Shown: positions 35,891 through 45,095, counted from the stretch's first letter. The stretch: DNA of 64,000 bases from Flavobacterium sp. LC2016-12 (GCF_015351595.1 NZ_JADKPT010000002.1:434001-498000); one strand, 5' to 3'. Notes: a model not told the origin generated them from the letters alone. Translations and numbers: made by a program.

Positions 35891-36846
35891 ATTTTTTATT
35901 GGTCCTAATCCCGTTTCTATTGCTTTCGTGCTTAAAAACCGAAAAGCAACCTGAACCTGTTTCGGGTAAAACCAATACCATTTCGGTCATTATTGATGAT
36001 CAGTTGTGGTACGGAGAAGTGGGTGATAGCATTCGAAATAAATTTGCCTCGCCAGTTTGGGGTCTTACTCAGGAAGAACCTCTTTTTACAATCAATCAAT
36101 ACCCCGCAAGATTACTCGAAGGTTTTGTTACCGATAGCCGAAGTATTATTGTAGTGAAAAAAGCCGCTACAGATAAATTCGAGATTATCCGCAGCAAGGC
36201 ATTACCACATAACACCTTTCGTATCTACGGAAAATCGGTAGACGATATTATTTGTAGTATCGAAATGAACGGATCGCAAATTATCAAAATGATTCGTGAT
36301 GCCGAAATCGAAAAAATTCAGCAAGACAACAGCAAAGCCTTATTAAATCCAGCCGTACTCAAAAATAAATTTCATATTGGCGTTCAAATCCCGATAGGGT
36401 ATGAATATATGTTGCACAAAAAGAACTTTATTTGGCTGAAAAAAGAAATTATCAGCGGTAATACAAGTCTTCTAATTTATCAGGTACCCATCAAACAATT
36501 GACTAAAACTTCAGACATTGTTGGGAATATTGTTAAAATGCGCGATTCAGTCGGACGCTACATCAAAGGCCGTGAACCCAATACACAAATGATTACCGGT
36601 GAAGCTTATGCGCCGTATTTTTCGACTATTTCATTAGATGGGAAAAAGACATTTGAAACCAAAGGAACCTGGGAGCTGAAGAACGATTTCATGACCGGAC
36701 CCTTTATCAATTATGCAATTGTCGATGAAGCTTATAATAGAATTTTAGTCATTGAAGGTTTTTGCTATTCTCCATCCAATCAGGAAAGAGATCTAATGCT
36801 GGAGTTAGAAGCTATTATAAAATCTGTCAAAATTGATAAAAGATAG
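35878..36846 (+). CDS. DUF4837 family lipoprotein
   Basis: The 322-residue protein has a lipoprotein signal (LLLSC, Cys at residue 18), so the mature protein is probably tethered in the periplasm or at the outer membrane. The body matches the Bacteroidota family DUF4837 as I remember it: a repeated alpha/beta layout, with conserved stretches such as LWYGEVGDSIR, FHIGVQIPIGY and GTWELKNDFMTGPFINYAI. Family function is unknown. It follows the transglycosylase gene by 44 bp and may be co-transcribed with it, although its start codon is embedded in a hairpin. Context hints at an envelope role. Confidence 0.8.
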   Translation: MNKTHFLLVLIPFLLLSCLKTEKQPEPVSGKTNTISVIIDDQLWYGEVGDSIRNKFASPVWGLTQEEPLFTINQYPARLLEGFVTDSRSIIVVKKAATDKFEIIRSKALPHNTFRIYGKSVDDIICSIEMNGSQIIKMIRDAEIEKIQQDNSKALLNPAVLKNKFHIGVQIPIGYEYMLHKKNFIWLKKEIISGNTSLLIYQVPIKQLTKTSDIVGNIVKMRDSVGRYIKGREPNTQMITGEAYAPYFSTISLDGKKTFETKGTWELKNDFMTGPFINYAIVDEAYNRILVIEGFCYSPSNQERDLMLELEAIIKSVKIDKR

Positions 36847-36862
36847 TTTGCAATAATTTTCA

Positions 36863-36870
36863 TACTTTTG
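36863..36870 (+). promoter_or_regulatory. -7 element upstream of the DUF1579-like gene
   Basis: TACTTTTG matches TAnnTTTG, 27 bp before the ATG at 36898. A TTTG lies 12 nt upstream, which is too close for a standard -33 element. Confidence 0.4.
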
Positions 36871-36897
36871 TTTTAACAAACATTAAATCAGTAAATT

Positions 36898-37539
36898 ATG
36901 AAAAGTTTTTATGTAGGATTATCAATGTTGGTGCTGTGTTTTGTTTCTTGTAAAAAAGAAGTAAAACCAGAAACGGAAGCCGTTACAGTGACGGATAGCG
37001 TTAAAACAGAAGAACCAATTGCCGAGCAGCCTTTAGATTCTGCAACGCAAATGAAATTGTGGACAGCATATGCTACGCCTGGAAATGCCCACAAAATGAT
37101 GGCAGATGAAACCGGAACCTGGAAATGTGATATGACTTTTTGGGAAGAACCAAATGGCAAACCTAGTAATGCTACATCTACAGCAAATATTAAAATGATC
37201 TATGGTGGACGTTATCAGGAAACCGATTATCAGGGAACGATGATAGGGCAACCATTTGAAGGAAAAGCTACTTTGGCATATAATAATGCAAGCAAAGAAT
37301 TTACGACTACTTTTATCGATAACATGGGTACTGGTATGATGGTTGCGACAGGAAAATATGATGAAGCTACTAAGAAGGTTGAATTAAAAGGGGAAATGGT
37401 TAGCCCATTAAATGGTAAAAAAACACCTTATCGTGAAGTTTATACTTTTGTGGATGCAAATACCCGTAAGATGGAAATGTATGACACGAAGAATGGTGAA
37501 GAATACAAAAGTATGGAAATTTTGATGACAAGGAAATAA
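36898..37539 (+). CDS. DUF1579-like lipoprotein
   Basis: The 213-residue protein has a lipoprotein signal peptide (LCFVSCKK, Cys near residue 18). An acidic/Thr linker is followed by a DUF1579-type beta domain: GTWKCDMTFWEEPNG, then GGRYQETDYQGTMIGQPFEG and KMEMYDTKNGEEYKSMEI. DUF1579 proteins are small lipocalin-like beta barrels of unknown role. It has its own -7 element and a terminator after the stop codon, so it is probably monocistronic. No ligand can be predicted. Confidence 0.78.
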   Translation: MKSFYVGLSMLVLCFVSCKKEVKPETEAVTVTDSVKTEEPIAEQPLDSATQMKLWTAYATPGNAHKMMADETGTWKCDMTFWEEPNGKPSNATSTANIKMIYGGRYQETDYQGTMIGQPFEGKATLAYNNASKEFTTTFIDNMGTGMMVATGKYDEATKKVELKGEMVSPLNGKKTPYREVYTFVDANTRKMEMYDTKNGEEYKSMEILMTRK

Positions 37540-37569
37540 GAATCCTAATTTATAATTAGAGAATAATAT

Positions 37570-37600
37570 AAATCCCGTTTGCTTTAAGTATTCGGGATTT
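37570..37600 (+). terminator. Terminator after the DUF1579-like gene
   Basis: AAATCCCG (37570-37577) pairs with CGGGATTT (37593-37600), followed by CTTTTTT. It lies 31 bp past the stop codon. Confidence 0.8.
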
Positions 37601-37674
37601 CTTTTTTAAATCACAGTGTAATTTTGATTTTTAAATTTAATTTTGATCTTTCAAATAAGAATAAATAGTTCGCA

Positions 37675-38124
37675 ATGGAATTAAAATGGAAAATAAAGCC
37701 GTTTGAGGCACTAACGGTTCACGAGTTATATGATTTGCTTAAAGTAAGAAGCGAGATCTTTGTAGTGGAGCAAAACTGCGTTTATTTGGATATTGACGGC
37801 AAAGACAAGAAAGCATTACACTTAATTGGCGAATACGATGGAAAAGTAGTAGCGTATTCACGTTTATTCGATGCCGGAATTAGTTTTGATAATGCTTCTA
37901 TTGGAAGAGTTGTTGTTGATGCCAATTATCGCGATAAAAAATGGGGACACGATTTAATGCGTGAAGCTATCGCTGGAATAAAAGCAAATTTCGGGAAAGA
38001 TAAAATTACCATTGGAGCACAATTTTATTTAAAGAAATTCTACGAAAGCCATGGATTTGTCCAGACAAGCGAAATGTATTTAGAAGATGATATTCCGCAT
38101 ATTGAAATGATTCGCGGAGAATAA
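37675..38124 (+). CDS. elaA: ElaA-like GNAT acetyltransferase
   Basis: The 149-residue protein follows the ElaA family along its whole length: LYDLLKVRSEIFVVEQNCVYLDIDGKD near the start, the acetyl-CoA-binding beta4/alpha3 region GRVVVDANYRDKKWGHDLMREA, then GAQFYLKKFYESHGF and the C-terminal DDIPHIEM. The physiological substrate of ElaA is not established. It stands alone on the plus strand between a terminator and a convergent gene. The 38125-38285 gap is AT-rich with no clear terminator. Confidence 0.88.
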   Translation: MELKWKIKPFEALTVHELYDLLKVRSEIFVVEQNCVYLDIDGKDKKALHLIGEYDGKVVAYSRLFDAGISFDNASIGRVVVDANYRDKKWGHDLMREAIAGIKANFGKDKITIGAQFYLKKFYESHGFVQTSEMYLEDDIPHIEMIRGE

Positions 38125-38285
38125 GAAAACTGGGAATTTTAAATTAATGACACGATGTTGCAATAGTTTTATAAGAGTCTTTTTAGTTTTATAATAATCT
38201 GATAAATAGCAAAATAGTAGTTTTGTTTAGAGTAAAACTTTAAGTAAAAAACCTTTAAGTTTTAGTGACTTGTGGCAAAACGACA

Positions 38286-39089
38286 CTAAATCTTAGTAAT
38301 CAAAAATTCAACCCGTCTGTCAAAATCATCACCACGTCCTAAAGGATATTTATTTCCACAACCTTGATAAGACATTCTGTTCTTGGAGACTTTTTTAGTA
38401 GAAAGATAATTGAAAACGGTTTTGGCACGGTTCCACGAAAGTCTTCTTTCTTTTGTATCTTTGTCAATTCCGTCACTGTAAATTTCGGGAGTGCAGCAAA
38501 CGTGACCTCTAATTTCAAATTGAATTTTTTTATCAGTTTGTAGTTTTACCGCAATTTTATCCAGTTCTTTTTTTGAAGCAGGAGTAAGTTTTGAACATCC
38601 AATGTCAAATAATATATTATCAAGGTATATTTTATCACCAACTTTTAAATTGTCTTTAAACGAGGTATAAATACCCTTTCCAAAACTATTGCGTTTCACC
38701 ACAATCAAGTCAACCCGCCGATTTTTTGTACGGGTTTCGTGAAGGTTTTCTACGGTGTCCGGTTTTAAGACAACACGGCCTTTTCCTTCTAAAATAACAA
38801 TTTTACTTTGATTAAAACCGGCAGAAACCAAGAGGTTCTGAATCGTATTAGCACGATTATTTGATAATCTAAAATTATAGTCGTCGTTACCGCGATCATC
38901 GCAATAGCCATAAATCTGTACAGACTCCACTTTTGTAGTGTCTATACTTTTAATAAATTTAGTTACAACTTCGGTTTGTTGTGGAGTAAGATCATATTTA
39001 TCAAACTCAAAATAAATGGTTTCAATAGGTTTTTGCTGTGCCGATAAATTGTAAATAAAAAATAAAAACAACAGTCTGCAAATTTTCAT
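38286..39089 (-). CDS. Outer-membrane protein with two tandem OmpA-like domains
   Basis: After a signal peptide (cleavage near LSAQQ) the 267-residue protein is almost entirely two OmpA C-terminal-like domains. The first spans residues 22-130 (YFEFDKYDLTPQQ, then YNFRLSNNRANTI); the second spans about 150-267 (ILFDIGCSKLTPASKKELD, then ERRLSWNRAKTVFNYL and GCGNKYPLGRGDDFDRRVEFLI). Each has the NxxLSxxRA-type helix that binds diaminopimelate in peptidoglycan. The second carries an unusual CC pair plus two further cysteines. No barrel is present. It is the last gene of a probable four-gene run from rnpA, 5 bp after the S41 peptidase. Confidence 0.87.
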   Translation of the reverse strand: MKICRLLFLFFIYNLSAQQKPIETIYFEFDKYDLTPQQTEVVTKFIKSIDTTKVESVQIYGYCDDRGNDDYNFRLSNNRANTIQNLLVSAGFNQSKIVILEGKGRVVLKPDTVENLHETRTKNRRVDLIVVKRNSFGKGIYTSFKDNLKVGDKIYLDNILFDIGCSKLTPASKKELDKIAVKLQTDKKIQFEIRGHVCCTPEIYSDGIDKDTKERRLSWNRAKTVFNYLSTKKVSKNRMSYQGCGNKYPLGRGDDFDRRVEFLITKI

Positions 39090-39094
39090 TTTTT

Positions 39095-40732
39095 TTAAAT
39101 TTTTAAAATCGTCTTGTACTCGGTTTGATTATTTAAAACGTTGACCGCTTTTTTAATTTCTGAATTATTTTTAATGTAAAATTGATATAAACCTTCCTGA
39201 TATTGGTATCTTTTGATAAGCTCTTCCTGAATTAGACCTTTAATTTCTTTTTGGTTTTTATCCAATAGGGTGGTTTCGCTTTTTTCAAGTGCTGCCAATA
39301 ATTGTTGGTATTCCGGGGCAATTGTTTCGTCTATTTTCTCCGTTTTGGCTGCTGCCAAAGTGTTTTTCAAAGCTACTTCGGTCTCGGTATCAAAACTGAT
39401 CTTATTTGCTTTTAAATATTGCTTAAAGCTCGCGTAATCAGCATCAGTCAGCACCGGAATCTTATCTCCTAAATTTGGATTTTTGTAATAATACGTTGTA
39501 GCATAATCAAAAATCCCGTCATTCTTCAATAATGCTGTCGTAATCGGACTCATTTTAGTTTCGTCTAATTCAATATCTGGCAAGACACCTCCACCATCAT
39601 AAACCGTTCTTCCTTTTCTGGTTTTAAAAGCATTGAAATTTTTAGCATCCGTTTTTTGAGCGACACCATTTTTGTCTTTGTGCGCATAATCCAACGCCTG
39701 AATACAACGGCCAGATGGTGTATAATAACGAGAAATGGTAACCTTCAACTGAGTTCCGTAAGTCAGGTCAACAGAACGCTGTACCAAACCTTTTCCAAAA
39801 CTGCGGCTTCCTAAAATAACAGCGCGATCTAAATCCTGCAAAGCTCCGGAAACAATTTCAGATGCTGAGGCACTTCTTCCGTTTACTAAAATAGCAAGTG
39901 GAATTTGTGTATCAACAGGTTCTTTGGTCGTTTTATAAGTGTTGTTGTGTTTTTCAATTCTTGATTTTGTTGTTACGATAACTTCATTTTTCGGAACAAA
40001 TAAATTACAGATGTCAATTGCTTCATTTAACAAACCGCCTGGGTTTCCTCTTAAATCCAAAACAATTTGTGTTGCACCATCAGCTTTCAGTTTTTCTAAA
40101 GCTTCTTTTACTTCTGCAGCCGCTTTTCTGCTAAAATGTGCCAAAACGATATAACCTGTTTTGTCATCAATTTTTCCATAAAACGGAACCGATTTGATAT
40201 CAACTTCGTTCAAAACCAACTCAGTTGTAAAGGTTTTTCCCTGACGAAGGTACTTGATCTGGATTTTGGTATTTTTTGTTCCTTTCAATAATTGAGAAGC
40301 GTCGTCTTTAAAATCGGCAATCAAAACATCACCAATCTGAATAATTTCGTCACCCGCTTTTAATCCGGCTTTATCTGCAGGATAATTTTTATAAGGCTCA
40401 CGAACAATTAAACGATCTTTTTTGCGAGATATCAAGGCGCCAATTCCAGTATATTCTCCGGTATTATTGATTTTAAAATTGACAACATCTTGTTCGTTAA
40501 AGTAAACCGTGTACGGATCTAAACTTCCCAACATGCTTTTAATCGCTTTGTCCATCAAATCACCGGGATTGGTTTCGTCGACATAATTGGTGTTAACCGC
40601 TTTAAATAAAGTCGTGAAGATTTCGATTTGTTTGGCGATCTCAAAGAAATCATCTTTGAAACTGGTTCCAATAAATAAAAATCCTGCGGCAACGGCTGGT
40701 ATAACGAACTTCTTTTTGAGATAAGGATACAT
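39095..40732 (-). CDS. S41 carboxyl-terminal processing protease with PDZ domain
   Basis: The 545-residue periplasmic serine protease has an N-terminal hydrophobic anchor (residues 9-23). A PDZ domain follows at about 85-170 (GIGALISRKKDRLIVREPYKNYPADKAGLKAGDEI). The S41 core includes LDLRGNPGGLLNEAIDICNLF, the nucleophile Ser in GRSASASEIVSGALQD (about residue 289) and the general-base Lys in SRSFGKGLVQ. Bacteroidota members of this family trim C-termini of envelope proteins. It begins 3 bp after the DUF4349 gene stop codon, so the two are co-translated. A C-terminal helical region of about 110 residues follows the core, with no recognised function. Confidence 0.93.
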   Translation of the reverse strand: MYPYLKKKFVIPAVAAGFLFIGTSFKDDFFEIAKQIEIFTTLFKAVNTNYVDETNPGDLMDKAIKSMLGSLDPYTVYFNEQDVVNFKINNTGEYTGIGALISRKKDRLIVREPYKNYPADKAGLKAGDEIIQIGDVLIADFKDDASQLLKGTKNTKIQIKYLRQGKTFTTELVLNEVDIKSVPFYGKIDDKTGYIVLAHFSRKAAAEVKEALEKLKADGATQIVLDLRGNPGGLLNEAIDICNLFVPKNEVIVTTKSRIEKHNNTYKTTKEPVDTQIPLAILVNGRSASASEIVSGALQDLDRAVILGSRSFGKGLVQRSVDLTYGTQLKVTISRYYTPSGRCIQALDYAHKDKNGVAQKTDAKNFNAFKTRKGRTVYDGGGVLPDIELDETKMSPITTALLKNDGIFDYATTYYYKNPNLGDKIPVLTDADYASFKQYLKANKISFDTETEVALKNTLAAAKTEKIDETIAPEYQQLLAALEKSETTLLDKNQKEIKGLIQEELIKRYQYQEGLYQFYIKNNSEIKKAVNVLNNQTEYKTILKI

Positions 40733-40735
40733 GAT

Positions 40736-41578
40736 TTATGCTTTTTTTCTTTTTAATCTTCTTCTAATAAAATAGGCTACTAAACAAAATAAGATAACAA
40801 ACGGCCAAACGCTTAATAATGAAATCAATAAATCAGATAAACTATAGAATCCTGATTTAATTGCTGTCCACAGTTTGGAGCCATACGATATTTTAACGCC
40901 TTCTTTTTCGGCAATTGTTTTGTAAAATTCAATAGTAATCGTGCTTTCAGAAACACGGCTTTCCAAATATTTGAGTTGGCCTTCTTTGGCATCGATCTCT
41001 TCACGAATAGTCGAAATTTGTTCCTCAATTTCTAAAATCTCACTTACCTTGTTTGCTTTTTTTAAGATTTCAAGATAACGTTCTTCGAGCTTTTTCTTGG
41101 TTTTTAATCTGGATGTCAGATCAATAAATTGTTCCGTAACATCTTCGGCAGATATACTTTTAACTTCAAAATAAGAAACTCCTTTAGAAATATCACTTAT
41201 AAAACGATCAAAATTCTGACTTGGAACTTTTATTGTAAGATTTCTAAAAACGGTTGCAAAATCTTTTCCTTCAGAATCGTTTATTATTCTTGCTTTATTT
41301 GTGGTCGCTGCGTTTTGAATTCGATTGAAAGTAGTTTCAAGATCATCAGTTTCAAATCTTAAAGTCGCTTCTTTTATGATTTTCTGTTCGATTTTTTCTT
41401 TTATCGCAGGAGGAGCTGCCGGATCCGACTGATCTGAACTTTTGTCGTATACAGCTGATTCATTTTTAGGCGGAAGTTTTACAGTTTGAACGGCCATAAC
41501 TGTATCTTTGGCATCGTATGATTTATTACAACCAGAAAGAATTAAAACAAAACAGAAAAAACAAAAAATATATCTCAT
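40736..41578 (-). CDS. DUF4349 lipoprotein with a C-terminal membrane helix
   Basis: The 280-residue protein begins with a lipoprotein signal (LILSGCNK). A DUF4349 domain covers about residues 65-270: a beta segment (EATLRFETDDLETTFNRIQ), a strand LTIKVPSQNFDRFI, a long antiparallel coiled coil (residues 150-205, EERYLEILKKANKVSEILEIEEQI), and SRVSESTITIEFY. A transmembrane helix near residues 250-270 is followed by RRRLKRKK. The family function is unknown. The gene sits between rnpA (80 bp upstream) and the S41 protease (3 bp downstream), suggesting a shared envelope role with the protease. Confidence 0.85.
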   Translation of the reverse strand: MRYIFCFFCFVLILSGCNKSYDAKDTVMAVQTVKLPPKNESAVYDKSSDQSDPAAPPAIKEKIEQKIIKEATLRFETDDLETTFNRIQNAATTNKARIINDSEGKDFATVFRNLTIKVPSQNFDRFISDISKGVSYFEVKSISAEDVTEQFIDLTSRLKTKKKLEERYLEILKKANKVSEILEIEEQISTIREEIDAKEGQLKYLESRVSESTITIEFYKTIAEKEGVKISYGSKLWTAIKSGFYSLSDLLISLLSVWPFVILFCLVAYFIRRRLKRKKA

Positions 41579-41658
41579 AAAGTTCCAATTTAGAGTTAAA
41601 ACTACAATTTTTTTATAATTTTTTCTCTAATTTGATAAACAAAGTTGTTTTTTGAGAT

Positions 41659-42063
41659 TTAGATTTCTGTTTTGGTTTCAGAATCTGTCGTTTTGTTTAT
41701 TTGTTGCAGAAATTTCTCAAACAACTGAATCGTTTTGGTATTGATTTCTTCGTAAGATAATTTGTCTTTCGTTTGATAGAAAAACATCAGAGAATAAGGC
41801 TGTTCCACATTATCCCAAAGCAAATGTTTGTTTAATCGATAGGTTTCTCGCAACACTCTTTTGAAATAATTGCGGTCAACGGCTCTCTTAAAATATTTCT
41901 TAGAAACGGAAACGCCCATTTTAATTTTTTCTTCTGAATCAGCTTCCGCTTGACGGTAAACCAAACGCAATGGATATTTTGAAACCGATTTCCCTTCGGA
42001 AAACAGTAAACCAATTGTCGTTTTGCTCTTTAAGCGTTCATTTTTAGGGTAAGTGAAGTTCAT
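41659..42063 (-). CDS. rnpA: Ribonuclease P protein component
   Basis: This basic subunit of RNase P binds the catalytic RNA and matures the 5' ends of tRNAs. The 134-residue sequence has the RNR motif FKRAVDRNYFKRVLRETYR and the entry motif of the family (RLKSKTTIGLLFSEGK). The usual neighbours rpmH and yidC are absent; instead it leads the DUF4349, S41 protease and OmpA genes. A -7 promoter element lies 32 bp upstream. The tail rich in Thr/Glu/Lys is typical of flavobacterial versions. Confidence 0.95.
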   Translation of the reverse strand: MNFTYPKNERLKSKTTIGLLFSEGKSVSKYPLRLVYRQAEADSEEKIKMGVSVSKKYFKRAVDRNYFKRVLRETYRLNKHLLWDNVEQPYSLMFFYQTKDKLSYEEINTKTIQLFEKFLQQINKTTDSETKTEI

Positions 42064-42094
42064 TTAATTCAGAAAAAAATTGCAATATCAGGTA

Positions 42095-42102
42095 CAAAGG
42101 TA
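42095..42102 (-). promoter_or_regulatory. rnpA promoter, -7 element
   Basis: On the minus strand TACCTTTG matches TAnnTTTG, 32 bp before the rnpA ATG. The -33 position has CTTTA, a weak match. Confidence 0.45.
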
Positions 42103-42323
42103 ATTTTTTTATTTTCGGTTTAAAGTGGTTGATGGGTTTTATGAAATGAATTGGCACTTTTTTTATAATGTATAATAGTCCTACAGCGCTTAAATTTGTA
42201 AAATCCAATTATTAATGTAAATACAATTCGTACAAATTGGTATAGTTTTTAGAGCATTATTTCTTTTAAGTACCGTATATGCTGATACTTGTATAATTTT
42301 TATACCGCTAAAAATTTATTTAT

Positions 42324-42331
42324 TACTTTTG
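42324..42331 (+). promoter_or_regulatory. -7 element upstream of the second plsC
   Basis: TACTTTTG matches TAnnTTTG, 19 bp before the ATG at 42351. No convincing -33 element is present at the right spacing. Confidence 0.4.
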
Positions 42332-42350
42332 GCAATTAATTTTTTAAAGC

Positions 42351-43091
42351 ATGCAAAAGATAATTTCGTATCCCATATCCGTAATTTACTATTTATGTTT
42401 TGGATTGTGTCTGGTTGTTTTTCATCCGATACAATGGATCTGCCTAAATGTTTTTGGCTATCAGGCTCATAAAATTAGCGTTGATTATTTAAATTTTTTC
42501 CTTTTAAGATGTACCAATCTTGTCGGAACTACGTATACTATTAAAAATAGAGAGACAATTCCCACGGGAGTTCCTTTGATTTTTGTGTCTAATCACCAAA
42601 GTATGTACGATATCGTGGCAATGATTTGGTATTTTAGACGATTTCATTGTAAATTTGTAAGTAAGAAGGAGTTAGGTAGCGGAATCCCAAGTGTATCTTT
42701 CAATTTACGCCACGGAGGTTCGGTCCTAATTGACCGTAAAGACCCTAAACAAGCGATTCCTGTAATCAAAGGCTTGTCTGAATATATTGAAAAGAATACA
42801 AGATCTGCAGTAATTTTCCCCGAAGGCACAAGAAGTAAAACTGGTAAACCAAAAGAATTCGCCCAAAGCGGTTTGAAAATTCTTTGTAAATATGCGCCAT
42901 CAGCGTATGTGGTTCCGGTAAGTATCAACAATTCATGGAAAATGGTAAAATATGGCTTTTTCCCGGTTGGTTTAGGAAATCACCTTACCTTTACCGCACA
43001 TAAAGCAATGGCTGTAAAAGATTATGATTTTGCCGAGTTAATGAAGTTGACAGAAAAGGCAGTTGTTGAAGGAGTAAACGAGTATAAATAG
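42351..43091 (+). CDS. plsC: 1-acyl-sn-glycerol-3-phosphate acyltransferase
   Basis: The 246-residue inner-membrane enzyme makes phosphatidic acid. An N-terminal hydrophobic region (residues 8-30) precedes the acyltransferase motifs: NHQSMYD (motif I, HX4D, about residue 82), KKELGSGIPSVSF, GGSVLIDRKDPKQAI (motif II) and FPEGTRSKTGKPKEF (motif III, about residue 157), then VVPVSINNSWK (motif IV). It is followed 53 bp downstream by an acyl-ACP desaturase, so the pair probably sets membrane acyl composition. It is more classical than the partial PlsC at the left edge. Confidence 0.92.
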   Translation: MQKIISYPISVIYYLCFGLCLVVFHPIQWICLNVFGYQAHKISVDYLNFFLLRCTNLVGTTYTIKNRETIPTGVPLIFVSNHQSMYDIVAMIWYFRRFHCKFVSKKELGSGIPSVSFNLRHGGSVLIDRKDPKQAIPVIKGLSEYIEKNTRSAVIFPEGTRSKTGKPKEFAQSGLKILCKYAPSAYVVPVSINNSWKMVKYGFFPVGLGNHLTFTAHKAMAVKDYDFAELMKLTEKAVVEGVNEYK

Positions 43092-43144
43092 ATTTTTGTT
43101 TTCAGAAATAAAACGGAAACACAAATCGCAATCTTAAATAAGTA

Positions 43145-44137
43145 ATGTCTATAAAAAACATTAGATTAGAGGTTATGCAGTTTTTGGAAAAAAACGTAGA
43201 TAGCTTCGTAGAACAGTATTTAATTCCAGTAGAAAAAATTTGGCAGCCGTCAGATTTTCTACCTAATTCTGAAGGAGATAATTTCTTTGAGGAGGTTAGA
43301 GAATTACGCGAAATTGCCAAAGAATTACCATATGATTTCTGGGTAACTTTAGTAGGTGACACGATCACTGAAGAGGCTTTGCCTACATATGAATCATGGT
43401 TGATGGATGTTGAAGGAATAAATCAGGTAGAGAATGGTGGAAACGGTTGGTCTAAATGGATCCGTCAATGGACAGGAGAAGAAAACCGCCACGGTGATTT
43501 ACTAAATAAATACTTGTATTTGTCTGGTCGTGTGAACATGCGTGAAATTGAAATGACAACACAGCACTTAATCAACGACGGTTTTGATATCGGAACTGGA
43601 TCTGACCCATACAAAAACTTTGTATATACTAGTTTCCAGGAATTAGCAACCTATGTATCACACAACAGAGTAGCTCAAATGGCTAAGAAATTTGGTGATA
43701 ACAAGTTGTCTAAAATGTGTAAAATGATTGCTGGTGACGAAATGCGTCATCATCATGCTTACAGCGAATTTGTTACGAGAATTTTCCAGGTTGATCCTAG
43801 CGAAATGATGTTGGCGTTTCAATACATGATGAAACAAAAAATCGTGATGCCGGCTCACTTCTTAAGAGAATCCGGTCAAAAGATCAGTTCAGCTTTCGAA
43901 CAATTCTCTGATTCTGCACAACGTATCGGTGTTTACACTGCAAATGATTATGTAGATATCATGCAGAAATTAATTGACAAATGGGAAATTGACAAAGTTT
44001 CTAATTTGACAGATGAAGCAGAAAAAGCACGTGATTACTTAATGAAATTACCAGCCCGTATGGCTAGAATTTCTGAAAGATTAGTAATTCCGCAGGAATC
44101 TCACATTTTTAAATGGGTTGAACCTGCTAGATTGTAG
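43145..44137 (+). CDS. Acyl-ACP desaturase (soluble di-iron family)
   Basis: This cytoplasmic enzyme of the plant stearoyl-ACP desaturase type introduces a cis double bond into acyl-ACP. The 330-residue protein is all-helical and has both carboxylate/His iron-binding motifs: EENRHG at about residue 113 and DEMRHHHAY at about residue 198, each EExxH-like. Such soluble desaturases occur in plants, actinomycetes and Bacteroidota. It lies directly behind plsC, which would use the unsaturated product. The position of the double bond cannot be predicted. It ends at a TAG inside an ATTTTAGATTT repeat block. Confidence 0.88.
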   Translation: MSIKNIRLEVMQFLEKNVDSFVEQYLIPVEKIWQPSDFLPNSEGDNFFEEVRELREIAKELPYDFWVTLVGDTITEEALPTYESWLMDVEGINQVENGGNGWSKWIRQWTGEENRHGDLLNKYLYLSGRVNMREIEMTTQHLINDGFDIGTGSDPYKNFVYTSFQELATYVSHNRVAQMAKKFGDNKLSKMCKMIAGDEMRHHHAYSEFVTRIFQVDPSEMMLAFQYMMKQKIVMPAHFLRESGQKISSAFEQFSDSAQRIGVYTANDYVDIMQKLIDKWEIDKVSNLTDEAEKARDYLMKLPARMARISERLVIPQESHIFKWVEPARL

Positions 44138-44269
44138 ATTTTAGATTTCAGATTGATATTGCAATTGAATTTTGATATTGTAATTGACATTGAAAACATA
44201 TTGTTGATTGTTGAAGTGTAAGCTTTGACAATCAACATTTTTATTTAAAATAGAAAAAAGCCAGTGTTA

Positions 44270-44293
44270 ATCCGTTTAAATCCGTGTCATCCG
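44270..44293. repeat. ATCCG triple repeat upstream of the HD gene
   Basis: ATCCG starts at 44270, 44280 and 44289, giving a tandem of about 10 bp in consensus AATCCGTGTN. The preceding 44138-44269 has repeated ATTTTAGATTT/GATATTG-like units and no gene. Confidence 0.5.
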
Positions 44294-44318
44294 CGTGCCA
44301 TTCCCAACACAAAAAACT

Positions 44319-44972
44319 ATGAATAATTCTGATTTAATAAATAAAACAATTGCGTTCGTAAAAGAAAAACTAAATGATGCCGAAGGTGGACACGATTGGT
44401 TTCATATCGAGCGCGTTTATAAAAATGCCCTTTTAATTGCAAAAGATACTGATTGCGATTTGACTGTTGTTCAGCTTGGCGCTTTACTTCATGATATTGC
44501 CGACAGTAAATTTCATAATGGAGATGAAACCATCGGGCCAAAAACGGCCAGATTGTTTTTGGAATCTGAGAATGTTTCTGAAGATACCATTCAACACGTG
44601 GTAAACATCATCGAAAACATCTCTTATAAGGGCGGAAATTTCGAAAAGAACTTCTCCTCTATAGAATTGGATATCGTTCAGGATGCGGATCGTTTAGACG
44701 CAATAGGGGCAATTGGAGTAGCAAGAGCGTTCAATTATGGCGGATTTAAAAATAGAGCCTTATATGACCCTGAAATTGCGCCTGTAACAAACATGAGCAA
44801 GGAAGAATACAAAAAGAATAATGCACCAACGATAAATCACTTCTACGAAAAACTTTTACTCTTAAAAGATAAAATGAATACGGAAACAGGAAAACAAATT
44901 GCAGCTGAAAGACATAAGTTTATGGAAACCTTTCTGGCGCAGTTTTACGCAGAATGGGAGGGAGTGAAATAG
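44319..44972 (+). CDS. HD-domain metal-dependent phosphohydrolase
   Basis: The 217-residue protein has a single HD domain with the expected metal ligands: first His in GGHDWFHIERV, the HD dyad in LLHDIADSKFHNGD, and the last Asp in DIVQDADRLDAIGAIGVARAF. It resembles the YedJ-like group of uncharacterised cytoplasmic HD hydrolases acting on phosphate esters or nucleotides. The start MNNSDLINKT is preferred to an in-frame ATT at 44295 that begins inside the ATCCG repeat. A strong hairpin follows the stop codon. The substrate is unknown. Confidence 0.88.
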   Translation: MNNSDLINKTIAFVKEKLNDAEGGHDWFHIERVYKNALLIAKDTDCDLTVVQLGALLHDIADSKFHNGDETIGPKTARLFLESENVSEDTIQHVVNIIENISYKGGNFEKNFSSIELDIVQDADRLDAIGAIGVARAFNYGGFKNRALYDPEIAPVTNMSKEEYKKNNAPTINHFYEKLLLLKDKMNTETGKQIAAERHKFMETFLAQFYAEWEGVK

Positions 44973-45000
44973 ATTTTTATTCCACAGAGATTCGCCAAGA

Positions 45001-45050
45001 AAACAAAAAGCTTCACAAAGAAATATAAATCTCTGTGAAGCTTTGTGTTT
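45001..45050 (+). terminator. Long-stem hairpin after the HD gene
   Basis: Arms 45001-45017 and 45034-45050 are complementary except at one position. The loop is 16 nt and a T run follows. It lies 28 bp past the HD stop codon and probably terminates it. The arms carry CACAAAG/CTTTGTG, a motif that recurs in other intergenic repeats here. Confidence 0.7.
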
Positions 45051-45095
45051 TTTTACTTTGTGTATTTCTACAAAATGCTTTTTTTAAATCTTAGG

